DNA of 64,000 nt from Pseudomonas sp. DTU_2021_1001937_2_SI_NGA_ILE_001 (GCF_032463525.1 NZ_CP135971.1:186001-250000); one strand, 5' to 3'; numbered from the stretch's first letter, positions 25,705 to 34,659 are shown. The notes: a model not told the origin generated them from the sequence alone. Numbers and translations: made by a program.

Positions 25705-27594
25705 ATGAGAAGTCTGGGTTTCAGCAAGAAAATCCTGCTGGCGGCTGCGTTGACCGTGGGCGTGGCATTTACCGTGTTCATCGTCGCCAATGATTACCGG
25801 CAACGGCAGACATTGAAGAGCAATGTGCTGAACGAACTTCAACAACTGGGCACCCTGACCACGCAGAACATCCAGGTGTGGCTGGAAGGCCGCAGCCAGT
25901 TGCTGCAATCCATGGCCCAGCAGGTCGCGCTGGATGGCCAGGACGTCCCGGCGTTGCGCCGCGCCATCGACCTGCCGGCCTACACCGAGAACTTCCAGCT
26001 GAGCTACTTCGGCGCCAGCAGCGGGCTGATGTTCTCCATCCCGACCGGTAATCGCCCGGCCGACTACGACCCGCGTGCGCGCGGCTGGTACAAGGCCGCG
26101 CAGACCGCCGGCAAGACCGTGGTCACCGACCCCTACATCGCCAGCTCCAGCGGCAAGCTGGTGGTCACCGTCGCCACGCCGGTCAACCGCCAGGGGCAAC
26201 TGGTTGGCGTGGCCGGGGCTGACATCAGCCTGGAGGCCATCAGCAAGACCATCAACTCGCTGAATTTCGGCGGGCACGGTTATGCATTCATCGTCAACGC
26301 CGAAGGCCGGGTACTGGTGCACCCGGACGCCAGCCGCTTGCTCAAGCCGCTGAGCGAGCTGTACCCGCAGGACACCCCCAAGGTCGCGCCCGGTGTGAGT
26401 GAAGTCGAGACCGGTGGGCGTGGCGAGATCATCGCCTTTACCCCGGTGGAAGGGCCGACCGCCAGTCGCTGGTACGTGGCCCTGGTGCTGGAACAGAACG
26501 CTGCCTACGCGATGCTAGGTGAGTTCCGCAGCTCGGCGATCACGGCGATGCTGGTGGTGGTGCTGGCAGTGATCCTCATCCTCGGCCTGCTGATCCGCGT
26601 GCTGATGCAACCGCTGCACCGCATGAGCGGCGCCATGCGTGACATCGCCGCTGGCGAGGGCGACCTGACCCAGCGCCTGTCGGTCAACTCCCAGGACGAG
26701 TTCGGTGAGCTGGCCGGCTCGTTCAACCAGTTCGTCGAGCGTATCCATGCCTCGATCCGCGAAGTGGCGTCCACCGCTGCCCAGTTGGGCGCGGCTGCAG
26801 GCCAGGTGGTGGAGGTGTCGCATGCGTCGATGGGCCAGTCGGACGAGCAGTCGCATCGCACCGAAAGCGTGGCGGCAGCCATCAACGAATTGGGCGCCAC
26901 AGCCCAGGAAATCGCCCGCAACGCCGCGCAGACCTCGCAGAAGTCGGCAGATGCCAGCCAGATGGCGGGCGACGGTCGCCAGGTGATGCAAGAGTCGATC
27001 AGCGCCATGAACGCGCTGTCGGGCAAGATCAGCGAATCCTGCGCGCACATCGAGGCGCTCAACGGCAAGACCGCCAACATCGGGCAGATTCTTGAAGTCA
27101 TCACCGGCATCTCGCAGCAGACCAACCTGCTGGCGCTCAACGCCGCCATCGAGGCTGCACGGGCCGGTGAGGCGGGGCGCGGCTTTGCGGTGGTGGCCGA
27201 CGAAGTGCGCAATCTGGCGCACCGCACCCAGGAGTCGGCGCAGCAAGTGCAAGGCATGATCGACGAGCTGCAGGGCGGGGCCAAGGATGCGGTGACGACC
27301 ATGCTCGCCAGCCAGCAGCACAGCGAGACCAGCGTGGCCATCACCAATCGTGCCGGTGAGCGACTGGGCGCGGTAACCCAGCATATCGACGAGATCAACG
27401 GCATGAACCAGTCGGTGGCGGCGGCCACCGAAGAGCAGACCGCCGTGGTCGAGTCGATCAACCTGGACATCACCCAGATCAACACCCTTAACCAGCAGGG
27501 CGTGGCCAACCTCAAGGTCACCCTTCAGGCCTGCCAGTCGCTGGAGCAGCAGACTCGCCGCCTGCAGCAGCTGGTGGGTTCGTTCAGAATCTGA
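25705..27594 (+). CDS. Methyl-accepting chemotaxis protein, dCache_1 amino-acid type
   Basis: A 629-residue chemoreceptor. TM1 is at about 9-30 and a periplasmic dCache_1 domain at about 35-275. TM2 is at about 278-300, HAMP follows to about 355, and the cytoplasmic signalling domain has its hairpin tip at about 463-505 ([42 protein letters not shown]). The ligand pocket has the R-x-W-Y (RARGWY), Y (TDPYI) and D (VAGADIS) pattern of amino-acid-binding dCache receptors such as PctA/PctB. The C-terminus has no NWETF-type CheR tether. It starts at ATG 25705; the longer frame upstream is not membrane-like. The exact amino-acid range cannot be predicted. Confidence 0.9.
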   Translation: MRSLGFSKKILLAAALTVGVAFTVFIVANDYRQRQTLKSNVLNELQQLGTLTTQNIQVWLEGRSQLLQSMAQQVALDGQDVPALRRAIDLPAYTENFQLSYFGASSGLMFSIPTGNRPADYDPRARGWYKAAQTAGKTVVTDPYIASSSGKLVVTVATPVNRQGQLVGVAGADISLEAISKTINSLNFGGHGYAFIVNAEGRVLVHPDASRLLKPLSELYPQDTPKVAPGVSEVETGGRGEIIAFTPVEGPTASRWYVALVLEQNAAYAMLGEFRSSAITAMLVVVLAVILILGLLIRVLMQPLHRMSGAMRDIAAGEGDLTQRLSVNSQDEFGELAGSFNQFVERIHASIREVASTAAQLGAAAGQVVEVSHASMGQSDEQSHRTESVAAAINELGATAQEIARNAAQTSQKSADASQMAGDGRQVMQESISAMNALSGKISESCAHIEALNGKTANIGQILEVITGISQQTNLLALNAAIEAARAGEAGRGFAVVADEVRNLAHRTQESAQQVQGMIDELQGGAKDAVTTMLASQQHSETSVAITNRAGERLGAVTQHIDEINGMNQSVAAATEEQTAVVESINLDITQINTLNQQGVANLKVTLQACQSLEQQTRRLQQLVGSFRI

Positions 27595-27795
27595 GTGGCC
27601 ACGGCAGCCGGGGCGTACCCCGGCCGCCATGATGTTCCGGGAGGTGCTGCTGGCTGACTGTTATCGATTTGCCATGGTCGGTACACTGCGCTGCAACATC
27701 CAGGCTGCAGGGTGTCAGTCGGCGCAGGTCGTGCGCCGCCGCAGCCTCGCCCCCCGGTCGCCTGTCGGCCGGAGCGTTCTTACCGGAGTGATTGC

Positions 27796-28782
27796 ATGTT
27801 GCACCGTCTCGGGCGCCAGCTGGCGTCTGTCGTCGTCCTGGTCTTTTGCCTGTTGGCCGTTGCCCGGGCGCAGGATCCCGTCCTGCATTTCGGCATCCTC
27901 TCCACCGAAGCCTGTGAGAGCCTGCGGATCATCTGGCAGCCGTTGCTCGACGACATGGGTCAGCAGATCGGCCAGCCGGTGCAGCCGGTGTTCGCCGACG
28001 GCTATGGGGAATTGATCGACGGTCTGCGCCAGGGGCGCATCGACATCGCCTGGCTGGGCAACAAGGCGGCACTGGCAGCGGTGGATGGCGCAGGCGCCGA
28101 GATCTTCGCCCAGACCTCCATGGACAACGGCCTGCCGGGCTATTACGGACTGTTGATCGTGCGTGACGACAGCCCGATCCACACCGTCAGCGACCTGCTG
28201 CGCCTGGCCCCGCAGCTGACCTTCGGCAACGGTGATTTCAACTCCACTTCGGGTTATCTGGTGACCGGCTACTACCTGTTTGCCCGCCAGCACGTCGACC
28301 CGGCCACGGCCTTCAAGCGCACCCTCAACCAGAGCCATGAAGCCAATGCCCTGGGCGTGGCCAGCGGTGAACTGGATGCCGCCACCTTCAACACCGACAA
28401 CTGGGACCGCCTGGCCTTGGTGAACCCACAGGCGTTGGCGCGCCTGAGGGTGGTCTGGAAGTCACAGATGATTCCTTCCGACCCCATTCTGTGGCGCACA
28501 TCGCTGCCGGCCCCGCTCAAGGCCAAGGTGCGCAGTTTCCTCCTCGGGTATGGCAAGACCGAGCGGGAAGTGCAGGTGCTCAAGGGGCTGCAACAGAATC
28601 GCTTCGTGGCCTCGAACGACGATCAGCTATTGCCGATCCGTCAGTTGCTGTTATTCAAGGAACGCACCGACGTGGCGGCCAGTCAGTTGAGCGTGGAGCA
28701 GAAGACCGCGCGCTTCAGAGAGATCGACGCCCAGCTGGGCCGCCTGCAGGACCGTATCAAGCCGCTCGAAGGGCCGCGTTGA
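27796..28782 (+). CDS. PhnD-like phosphate/phosphonate-type substrate-binding protein
   Basis: A 328-residue periplasmic binding protein with a signal peptide (residues 1-26, ending AVARA). It is the PhnD/SsuA/transferrin-like fold: LHFGILSTEACESLRIIWQPLLDDMG, then ADGYGELIDGLRQGRIDIAWLGNKAALAAVDGAG, TFGNGDFNSTSGYLVTGYYLFA and the SHEANALGVASGELDAATFNTDNW pocket region. In E. coli PhnD feeds phosphonates to PhnCE; here no ABC ATPase or permease is adjacent, only phnN 79 bases downstream. It starts at ATG 27796 with GGAG 7 bases upstream. It could be a high-affinity binding protein sharing a distant transporter. Confidence 0.83.
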   Translation: MLHRLGRQLASVVVLVFCLLAVARAQDPVLHFGILSTEACESLRIIWQPLLDDMGQQIGQPVQPVFADGYGELIDGLRQGRIDIAWLGNKAALAAVDGAGAEIFAQTSMDNGLPGYYGLLIVRDDSPIHTVSDLLRLAPQLTFGNGDFNSTSGYLVTGYYLFARQHVDPATAFKRTLNQSHEANALGVASGELDAATFNTDNWDRLALVNPQALARLRVVWKSQMIPSDPILWRTSLPAPLKAKVRSFLLGYGKTEREVQVLKGLQQNRFVASNDDQLLPIRQLLLFKERTDVAASQLSVEQKTARFREIDAQLGRLQDRIKPLEGPR

Positions 28783-28861
28783 GCACGGCAGCACTACAGA
28801 TTCTGCTGCGCAGGCAGTACCATGCGCCGCTTCAGTCGCAACCCCGCCACGAGGACAGAAC

Positions 28862-29425
28862 ATGCCTGGCAGGCTGATCTATCTCATCGGACCTTCTGGC
28901 TCTGGCAAGGACAGTTTGCTGGACGCCGCACGTGACAGCCTCGCCGCGCGGGGCTGCAAGGTGGTGCGCCGGGTCATTACCCGTTCCGCCGAAGCGGTGG
29001 GCGAGGCCGCCGAGGCGGTCAGCGTCGAGCGCTTCCTGGCCCTGCAGGCGCAAGGGGCCTTCGCCCTCAGCTGGCAGGCCAACGGCCTGTACTACGGCAT
29101 TCCGGCGCAGATCGATGACTGGCTTGAGGCCGGGCATGACGTACTGGTCAACGGGTCGCGTGGCCACTTGCAGGCCACCCGGCAGCGTTATCCGGCGTTG
29201 CTGGCGATCCTGCTGACCGTCGATCAGGACGTGCTGCGCCAGCGCCTGCTGGCCCGCAGCCGCGAAACCCCCGCCGAAATCGAGGCACGCCTGGCGCGCA
29301 ACGCACGCTTTGCCGCCGAGCTGCTGGCCGAGGCGCCCTATGTGCGTCTGCTGGACAATTCCGGCGCCTTGCAGGACAGCGTGCGGCAACTGCTCGCCTG
29401 GCTGGAGCACCCCGCGACCTTCTAG
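28862..29425 (+). CDS. phnN: Ribose 1,5-bisphosphate phosphokinase PhnN
   Basis: A 187-residue cytoplasmic kinase that phosphorylates ribose 1,5-bisphosphate to PRPP, the last step that returns phosphonate-derived ribose to nucleotide synthesis. The P-loop is GPSGSGKDS (residues 10-18). The guanylate-kinase-like fold shows RRVITRSAEAVGEAAEAVSVERFLALQAQGAFALSWQANGLYYGIP and the lid R residues in LLARSRETPAEIEARLARNARF. AGGACA precedes the ATG by 4 bases. It is downstream of the PhnD-like gene and probably co-transcribed. The other phn genes are not in the window. Confidence 0.9.
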   Translation: MPGRLIYLIGPSGSGKDSLLDAARDSLAARGCKVVRRVITRSAEAVGEAAEAVSVERFLALQAQGAFALSWQANGLYYGIPAQIDDWLEAGHDVLVNGSRGHLQATRQRYPALLAILLTVDQDVLRQRLLARSRETPAEIEARLARNARFAAELLAEAPYVRLLDNSGALQDSVRQLLAWLEHPATF

Positions 29426-29454
29426 CCGAGCTGATTTTCAGCCGCGGACAGCGC

Positions 29455-30348
29455 CTAACCCGCCAGCCACATCCAGAGTGGCAGGGTCACGGCCGAGAAC
29501 AGCGTCGTCAGGGCAATCGCCGAGCTGGTCTTCTGGCTGTCTTCCAGGGTGGTGGCGAAGGCCAGCACGTTCACGCCGCTGGGGCCGGCGGCCATCAGCA
29601 CCAGCACGCTGCGCGGCATGCCGTCGATACTCAGCACATGGCAGGCCAGCCAGGCCATGACCGGCATCACCAGCAGCTTGGCCACGGCGATGCTCAGCGC
29701 TTCGGCGCTGGGTGTCAGCCGGTAGCTCGACAGGTTGGCGCCGAGCACCAGCAAGGCGCAGGGCAGGGCTGCCTTGGCCAGCCAGGTGGCCAGTTGCTCG
29801 GCCCACGACGGCAGCGGCAACCCGGACAGATTCACCGCCATGCCCGCCAGCAGGCCGATGATGATCGGGTTGGCCAGGCTGGCCACCAGGCTGCGCACAT
29901 TGAAGCGTGCGCTGCCGGTGAGGGTTTCGTACACCGAGTGGAAGCTGAACAGCAGCAGGCTGTGCACCGAGACCACGGTGAACAGCAACAGCAGGCCGGG
30001 CGGGCCGAACAGGGTGCTGACCATGGGGATGCCGATCAGCAGGTTGTTGGAAAAGCTCGCCGTCAGCCCGAAAGGCACCGGGCGCCCGCTCCAGCGGTGG
30101 GTCAGCGCGTTGACCAGGATGAACACCAGCAACGCCGGTACGAAGTAGGCCGCCAGCACGCCGAGGTCCAGGCCGTCATGCAGCGGCGACTTGAGCATGC
30201 CGGTGAACAGCACCATCGGCATGAACAGCTTGAACGCCAGGGTACTCAGCGCCTTGGCGTTTTCCCCGGCGATGACCTGGCGGCGGCCCAGGCCATAGCC
30301 CAGCACGATCAGTAGAAAGATGGGCAGGATGGCTTGGATGACGGCCAC
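29455..30348 (-). CDS. AEC family transporter (auxin efflux carrier family)
   Basis: A 297-residue inner-membrane protein with about ten helices, of the auxin efflux carrier family (COG0679). It begins VIQAILPIFLLIVLGYGLGRR and shows LSTLAFKLFMPMVLFTGML, LANPIIIGLLAGMAVNLSGLPLP and MAAGPSGVNVLAFATTL. Bacterial members move organic acids such as malate/malonate; the substrate here is unknown. The GTG at 30348 is chosen because AGGA precedes it and the first helix follows directly. It is convergent with phnN (29 bases between ends). Confidence 0.86.
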   Translation of the reverse strand: MAVIQAILPIFLLIVLGYGLGRRQVIAGENAKALSTLAFKLFMPMVLFTGMLKSPLHDGLDLGVLAAYFVPALLVFILVNALTHRWSGRPVPFGLTASFSNNLLIGIPMVSTLFGPPGLLLLFTVVSVHSLLLFSFHSVYETLTGSARFNVRSLVASLANPIIIGLLAGMAVNLSGLPLPSWAEQLATWLAKAALPCALLVLGANLSSYRLTPSAEALSIAVAKLLVMPVMAWLACHVLSIDGMPRSVLVLMAAGPSGVNVLAFATTLEDSQKTSSAIALTTLFSAVTLPLWMWLAG

Positions 30349-30473
30349 GGCGTGTCCTTTTACGGCGGTTTCGAAACGACGGCCGCGCAGTATGCCGGGT
30401 TGCACTGGCCTGCGCACGTGTCTGGCCCCGCGTTTCGCCCTCGCAGGTTTTGCGTGACGTCGATGTAACCATT

Positions 30474-30492
30474 GATGTTATATTGTTGCAAA
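30474..30492 (+). promoter_or_regulatory. Candidate Zur box before folE2
   Basis: GATGTTATA (30474-30482) matches the left half of the gammaproteobacterial Zur operator (consensus AATGTTATA-N-TATAACATT) in 8 of 9 positions; the right half (30484-30492) matches poorly. It lies 53 bases before folE2 in an AT-rich promoter-like stretch. The operon content (zinc-free paralogues) supports Zur control more than the site itself. Confidence 0.5.
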
Positions 30493-30544
30493 ATTAGCGA
30501 GCAGGGGCCGGACGTCTCCTTCCGGCCTGACCGAGATCCAGAGC

Positions 30545-31450
30545 ATGAACACCTACCTTCCCGATGTAGCCCTGACCGAGACCTCCGCAGCCTTGATCCC
30601 GCTGGACTGGGTCGGCATGCAGGGCATTCAGTTGCCCTTGCTGATGGATGAGCCGGGGCAGAAATACCCGCTGCTGGCCCAGGCCGATGTGCAGGTCGAC
30701 CTGGCCGACCCCAGCGTCAAGGGCATTCATATGTCGCGCCTGTACCGGCTGCTCGATGGCTTTGCCGAACACCAGCCGGTGTTGCCGCATACCCTCTATG
30801 CGCTGCTGGAGGCGATGGTGGTCAGCCACGCCGATTGCCTGTCCAGCAGCGCACGGCTGCAGTTGCGCTTCGATCTACCATGCCGCCGGCCAGCCCTGGT
30901 GACCGCCGGGTTGAGTGGCTGGAAAGCCTACCCGGTGCAAGTCGATGCGGTATGGCAAGGGGGCCGTCTGCAGCTGGATGTGGCGGTGGATGTCACGTAC
31001 TCGTCCACCTGCCCGTGCTCGGCGGCCTTGTCGCGGCACCTGCTCGAAGCGGCCTTTCGCCGGCGCTTCGTCGGGCACAGTGCCGTGGACCCTGAACAGG
31101 TGGCGGTGTGGTTGCGCGAGCACGGTTCGTACGCCACGCCGCACAGCCAGCGCAGCGTGGCACGGGTTCAGGTGCGCCTGCCGGAACAGGCTGCCAGTCT
31201 GCACCTGATGGAACTGATCGACCTTACCGAACAGGCCCTGGGCACGCCGGTGCAGACTTCGGTCAAGCGCGCTGACGAACAGGCTTTCGCCCGTCTCAAC
31301 GGCCAGAACCTGATGTACGTCGAGGATGCGGCACGCAAGATCCAGCACGCCTTGCAGGACCGCTTCGCCGCCTCCAGCGTCAGCGTCCAGCACCTGGAAA
31401 GCCTGCATCCCCACGACGCCGTGGCCTCTACCTCCAATTACCTGATCTGA
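30545..31450 (+). CDS. folE2: GTP cyclohydrolase I type IB
   Basis: FolE2/COG1469 (301 residues) makes 7,8-dihydroneopterin triphosphate from GTP, the first step of folate synthesis, and unlike FolE does not need zinc. Motifs seen are WVGMQGIQLPLLM, GIHMSRLYRLLD, the metal/substrate cysteine region DVTYSSTCPCSAALSRHL, HSQRSVARVQVRL and KRADEQAFARLNGQNLMYVEDAARKI. It is full length. It is the first gene of a three-gene operon with gamma-carbonic anhydrase (10 bases) and dksA2 (9 bases), the classic zinc-starvation set in Pseudomonas, where zinc-dependent enzymes are replaced when Zur is released. Confidence 0.94.
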   Translation: MNTYLPDVALTETSAALIPLDWVGMQGIQLPLLMDEPGQKYPLLAQADVQVDLADPSVKGIHMSRLYRLLDGFAEHQPVLPHTLYALLEAMVVSHADCLSSSARLQLRFDLPCRRPALVTAGLSGWKAYPVQVDAVWQGGRLQLDVAVDVTYSSTCPCSAALSRHLLEAAFRRRFVGHSAVDPEQVAVWLREHGSYATPHSQRSVARVQVRLPEQAASLHLMELIDLTEQALGTPVQTSVKRADEQAFARLNGQNLMYVEDAARKIQHALQDRFAASSVSVQHLESLHPHDAVASTSNYLI

Positions 31451-31460
31451 GGGGCAGTGC

Positions 31461-32021
31461 ATGATCCGCAAGAATCCGTCCGGCCATCTGCCGGTCATCG
31501 CCGAGTCGGCGTACATCGACAAGACCGCGATCATCTGCGGCAAGGTGATCATCCAGGACAACGTGTTCGTCGGCCCCTATGCGGTGATCCGCGCCGACGA
31601 AGTGGACGCCAGTGGCGACATGCAGCCCATCGTCATCGGCGCCAACTCCAACATTCAGGATGGCGTGGTGATCCACTCCAAGTCCGGCGCCGCAGTGACC
31701 ATCGGCCAGTACAGCTCGATTGCCCATCGCTCCATCGTGCATGGCCCCTGCGAAGTCGGCTACCGGGTATTCATCGGCTTCAACAGCGTGCTGTTCAACT
31801 GCAAGGTCGGCCACGGCAGCGTGATTCGCCACAACTCGGTGGTCGATGGTCGCGACCTGCCGGAGAGCTTCTACGTGCCGTCCACCACGCGCATCGGCCC
31901 GGCCACCGACCTGAGCCAGTTCCCGCCGGTCAGCGTCTCGGCCTCGGAGTTCTCCGAAGATGTAGCGCGTACCAACATCGACCTGGTGCGCGGCTACAAG
32001 GCCCTGCAGAACGAGTTCTAA
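31461..32021 (+). CDS. Gamma-class carbonic anhydrase-like hexapeptide protein
   Basis: A 186-residue left-handed beta-helix protein related to the Methanosarcina Cam gamma-carbonic anhydrase. Hexapeptide turns run from ICGKVIIQDNVFVGPYAVIRAD to SVIRHNSVVDG. Histidines equivalent to the three metal ligands are present (VVIHS, and the two in SIAHRSIVHGP), so it should bind a metal; gamma enzymes can use iron or cobalt, which fits a backup role under zinc shortage. It starts at ATG 31461 with GAGGGG 7 bases upstream. It is the second gene of the folE2 operon. CO2 hydration is the inferred reaction; no activity is proved for this group. Confidence 0.85.
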   Translation: MIRKNPSGHLPVIAESAYIDKTAIICGKVIIQDNVFVGPYAVIRADEVDASGDMQPIVIGANSNIQDGVVIHSKSGAAVTIGQYSSIAHRSIVHGPCEVGYRVFIGFNSVLFNCKVGHGSVIRHNSVVDGRDLPESFYVPSTTRIGPATDLSQFPPVSVSASEFSEDVARTNIDLVRGYKALQNEF

Positions 32022-32030
32022 GGGGCCGTG

Positions 32031-32435
32031 ATGACTGAACAGGAACTCCTGGCCCAGCCGGCCGAGTGCTACATGGACGACGCCCAGCAGGGCTACTTCC
32101 GCGAACTGCTGCTGCGCCAGCGCCATGAGCTGCAGGAGCGTATCGCCGGGGAATTCGACGACCTGCGCGAGTACGAGCCGGTCAGCGACCTGGCCGATAT
32201 CGGCGCCGCCGAAGAGCAGCGGCACTGGCAATTGCGTGTGCTGGAGCGTGAAAAGAAGCTGCTCGACAAGATCGACGCCGCGCTCGAACGCCTGGCCCGT
32301 GGCGAGTTTGGCTGGTGCGCCGAAACCGGCGAGGCCATCGGCCTCAAGCGCCTTTTGCTGCGGCCCACGGCCAGCCTGTGCATCGAGGCCAAGGAGCGCC
32401 AGGAACTGCGCGAGCGACACCTTCGCGACCATTGA
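32031..32435 (+). CDS. dksA2: Zinc-independent DksA paralogue
   Basis: DksA2 (134 residues) binds in the RNA polymerase secondary channel with ppGpp. A coiled-coil runs from about residues 18 to 90 (LRQRHELQERIAGEFDDLREYEPVSDLADIGAAEEQRHWQLRVLEREKKLLDKIDAALERL); the acidic DLADIGAAEE tip corresponds to the DxxDxA catalytic tip. The zinc finger is reduced: where DksA has C-x2-C and C-x2-C, this protein has CAET and CIEA, so two of four ligands are gone, as in P. aeruginosa DksA2. ATG 32031 is preferred to the GTG three bases earlier by distance to AGGGG. It is the third gene of the zinc-sparing operon. Confidence 0.93.
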   Translation: MTEQELLAQPAECYMDDAQQGYFRELLLRQRHELQERIAGEFDDLREYEPVSDLADIGAAEEQRHWQLRVLEREKKLLDKIDAALERLARGEFGWCAETGEAIGLKRLLLRPTASLCIEAKERQELRERHLRDH

Positions 32436-32562
32436 TTTGCGTGGGGGCCAGGACCCATACCGCTCGTTCCAACAAAAGCCTAGGAACGCATGACTGACTG
32501 ACCCGTGTCGGGCTCAAGGCCCCCGTACCACCACCCATTCGAACAACGGACCCTGTTTTTCC

Positions 32563-33723
32563 ATGACCATTGCCGTTCAACCTCGACCCGCTTCGCGGCT
32601 GCGCTCGATCGACGCCCTGCGCGGGCTGATCATTCTGTTCATGCTGCTCGACCACGTGCGCGAGACCTTTCTCATGCATCACCAGGTGACCGACCCGATG
32701 GATGTCACCGCCACCGCGCCGGCGCTGTTCTTCAACCGGACCCTGGCGCATCTGTGTGCGCCGCTGTTCGTGTTCCTTACCGGACTGTCGGCGTTTCTGT
32801 ATGGCGAGAAGCACAGCGGTCGCCGCGATGTATCGGCCTTCCTGTTCAAGCGCGGTCTGTTCCTGGTGGTGCTGGAGTGGACGCTGGTCAACTTCGCCTG
32901 GACCTTTCAGTTTCCGTTCGCGGTCGTCTACCTGCAGGTGATCTGGGTGATCGGCCTGAGCATGATCGCCCTGGCCGCGCTGGTGTACTTGCCGCGCCCG
33001 GCGCTGGTGGCGCTCGGGGTGGTGATCGTCGCCGGGCACAACCTGCTCGACGGCGTGCATTTCGGTGTCGAGTCGGCCATGCATGTGCCTTGGGCGGTGC
33101 TGCATGATCGCGGCTGGCTGCAGCTCGCCGAAGGCGTGCGCCTGCGCACCTCCTACCCGCTGCTGCCGTGGATCGGCATCATCACCCTGGGTTACGCCGC
33201 CGGCCCCTGGTTCGCCAGCCAGGCCGATGCCGCGATTCGCCGCACCCGCCTGCTGAGCACCGGCGCCGGCCTGCTGGCGTTGTTTCTGGTGCTGCGCCTG
33301 CTCAATGGTTATGGCGAGAAGCCCTGGGCCGTGGGGGAGAGCGGGGTGCAAACACTGATGAGCTTCTTCAACGTCACCAAGTATCCGCCGTCGCTGCTGT
33401 TCACTTGCCTGACCCTGGGCACCGGCCTTCTGTTGCTGGCCGCCTTCGAGCGCTGGCAGCAGCGCAGCTGGGTCAAACCGCTGGTGACCTTTGGTGCGGC
33501 GCCGATGTTCTTCTACCTGTTGCACCTTTACGTGCTGAAGATTCTCTACCTGAGCGCCGTGGCGATCTGGGGGCTGAACCAAGGCCAGTACTTCGGTTTC
33601 GACAGCGTAGCGGCGGTGTGGCTGGCCAGCGCGGCGCTGGCAGCGTTGCTGTTCCCGGCGGTGCGCTGGTTTGCCGAATTGAAGGCGCGGCGCCGTGACA
33701 TTGCCTGGCTGAAATATTTCTGA
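32563..33723 (+). CDS. DUF1624 / heparan-alpha-glucosaminide N-acetyltransferase-like membrane protein
   Basis: A 386-residue integral membrane protein with about ten helices. The N-terminal motif RLRSIDALRGLIILFMLLDHVRETF, with Arg, Asp and His, is the acyltransferase-type signature of the DUF1624/HGSNAT family. Further helices include LCAPLFVFLTGLSAFLYG and the C-terminal FGAAPMFFYLLHLYVLKILYL. Such proteins are thought to pass acyl groups across the membrane to sugars. The substrate is unknown. It begins 128 bases after dksA2 and may be outside that operon. There is no good ribosome site before the ATG. Confidence 0.8.
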   Translation: MTIAVQPRPASRLRSIDALRGLIILFMLLDHVRETFLMHHQVTDPMDVTATAPALFFNRTLAHLCAPLFVFLTGLSAFLYGEKHSGRRDVSAFLFKRGLFLVVLEWTLVNFAWTFQFPFAVVYLQVIWVIGLSMIALAALVYLPRPALVALGVVIVAGHNLLDGVHFGVESAMHVPWAVLHDRGWLQLAEGVRLRTSYPLLPWIGIITLGYAAGPWFASQADAAIRRTRLLSTGAGLLALFLVLRLLNGYGEKPWAVGESGVQTLMSFFNVTKYPPSLLFTCLTLGTGLLLLAAFERWQQRSWVKPLVTFGAAPMFFYLLHLYVLKILYLSAVAIWGLNQGQYFGFDSVAAVWLASAALAALLFPAVRWFAELKARRRDIAWLKYF

Positions 33724-33812
33724 GGCCACCATTCATCGCCGACACGGCACTTCCCGGTCGGCGACCTCTCCCATGCTTGCAGGCGTTCTGCATCCAAGAC
33801 GGGAGAGATGTG

Positions 33813-33983
33813 ATGGAAATCGACGAAAACGCACCCGGCAATATTTCCCAGTGCCCGGCGACCCGTACCACCGACAACGAAACCGGTTTCGACTCCAACA
33901 CTCAGGTAGAGAACGAACCCATGCGGCCCGCGCGTCCTCAGGTGGATGAACGCCCGGCGCCGGCTCCGGAGCGTGCTTCCTGA
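33813..33983 (+). CDS. Small hypothetical protein
   Basis: A 56-residue hydrophilic protein (MEIDENAPGNISQCPATRTT to PAPERAS) with a Pro/Glu/Arg-rich C-terminus, likely disordered. GGGAGA stands 7 bases before the ATG. There is no domain, signal peptide or membrane helix. It lies between the DUF1624 gene and the RAYT-like gene. A perfect hairpin, CCCTGGCA-AATAC-TGCCAGGG (34001-34021), follows but has no T-run. Function unknown. Confidence 0.5.
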   Translation: MEIDENAPGNISQCPATRTTDNETGFDSNTQVENEPMRPARPQVDERPAPAPERAS

Positions 33984-34077
33984 GCGAAATGTCGGTAACA
34001 CCCTGGCAAATACTGCCAGGGCCCTGCCGGGGATGGCCCTCTACGCTGTGAACTCCCGATGCCCAGGAGTACCCGCC

Positions 34078-34524
34078 ATGGATGGAGCCGCATTCCCCGT
34101 CGTTCAGCCTGCCAGCGTGCACCAGGTGCACGTCCTGACCACCTTGACCGCACCCAGTACCACGCCTTTCCAGGACTTCCACCTCGGGCGGCTGCTGGTG
34201 CATGAGCTGCGTGCCGCCCAGGAACACGACCTGGCCGACAGCCTGGCCTGGGTGGTGCTGCCCGACCGGCTGCACTGGCTGGTGGCCCTGCGCGGGGCTT
34301 CGGCAGCGCGGCTGGTGCAACGTATCAAGGCCCGCAGCGCGCGGGCTATCAACCGTGCCTTGGGCAGCTGTCGGCCCATCTGGCAGGCCGGTTACCACGA
34401 CCTTCCCGTCCAGCACGAGGGCGACCTGCTGACGCTGGCCCGGCAGATCGTCGCCTACCCTCGGCGTGCCGGGTTGGTGCGTCGCTCGCGGGACTATCCG
34501 CTGTGGGATGCCATCTGGGTGTGA
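34078..34524 (+). CDS. RAYT-like (REP-associated tyrosine transposase) protein without catalytic residues
   Basis: A 148-residue protein of the Y1/RAYT family, relatives of IS200/IS605 transposases that mobilise REP sequences. The family frame is clear: DLADSLAWVVLPDRLHWLVAL, RIKARSARAINRALG, IWQAGYHDLPV and a C-terminal RRSRDYPLWDAIWV. However, the HUH motif that normally reads PDHLHW is PDRLHW (first His lost), and the helix that normally reads ARYIVANP is ARQIVAYP, so the nucleophilic Tyr is Gln. The protein is therefore probably unable to cut DNA but might still bind REP hairpins. AGGAG precedes ATG 34078. Frame and length are intact. Confidence 0.8.
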   Translation: MDGAAFPVVQPASVHQVHVLTTLTAPSTTPFQDFHLGRLLVHELRAAQEHDLADSLAWVVLPDRLHWLVALRGASAARLVQRIKARSARAINRALGSCRPIWQAGYHDLPVQHEGDLLTLARQIVAYPRRAGLVRRSRDYPLWDAIWV

Positions 34525-34611
34525 CCCGCAGCGTGGGGCTGCCAAAGGCAGGTATTGACGAACCTTTCGTCACTTTCCATGTGGGCACAAGAACATTTTT
34601 CCAATGCTTGC

Positions 34612-34640
34612 TTGACGAGGGAGAACGATCGTTCTACCTT
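34612..34640 (+). promoter_or_regulatory. Promoter with TetR self-operator
   Basis: TTGACG (34612-34617) and TACCTT (34635-34640), 17 bases apart, form a sigma70-type promoter. The perfect 14-base palindrome AGAACGATCGTTCT (34622-34635) fills the spacer. This is the usual arrangement for a TetR-family protein that represses its own gene, here starting at 34660. Confidence 0.7.
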
Positions 34641-34659
34641 AGTCTTCAAGGAGAAACCA

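Noticed and set aside
27607..27624. GCCGGGG-CGTA-CCCCGGC hairpin after the chemoreceptor gene as a terminator
   Set aside because: Perfect stem but no U-run on either strand; left unassigned.
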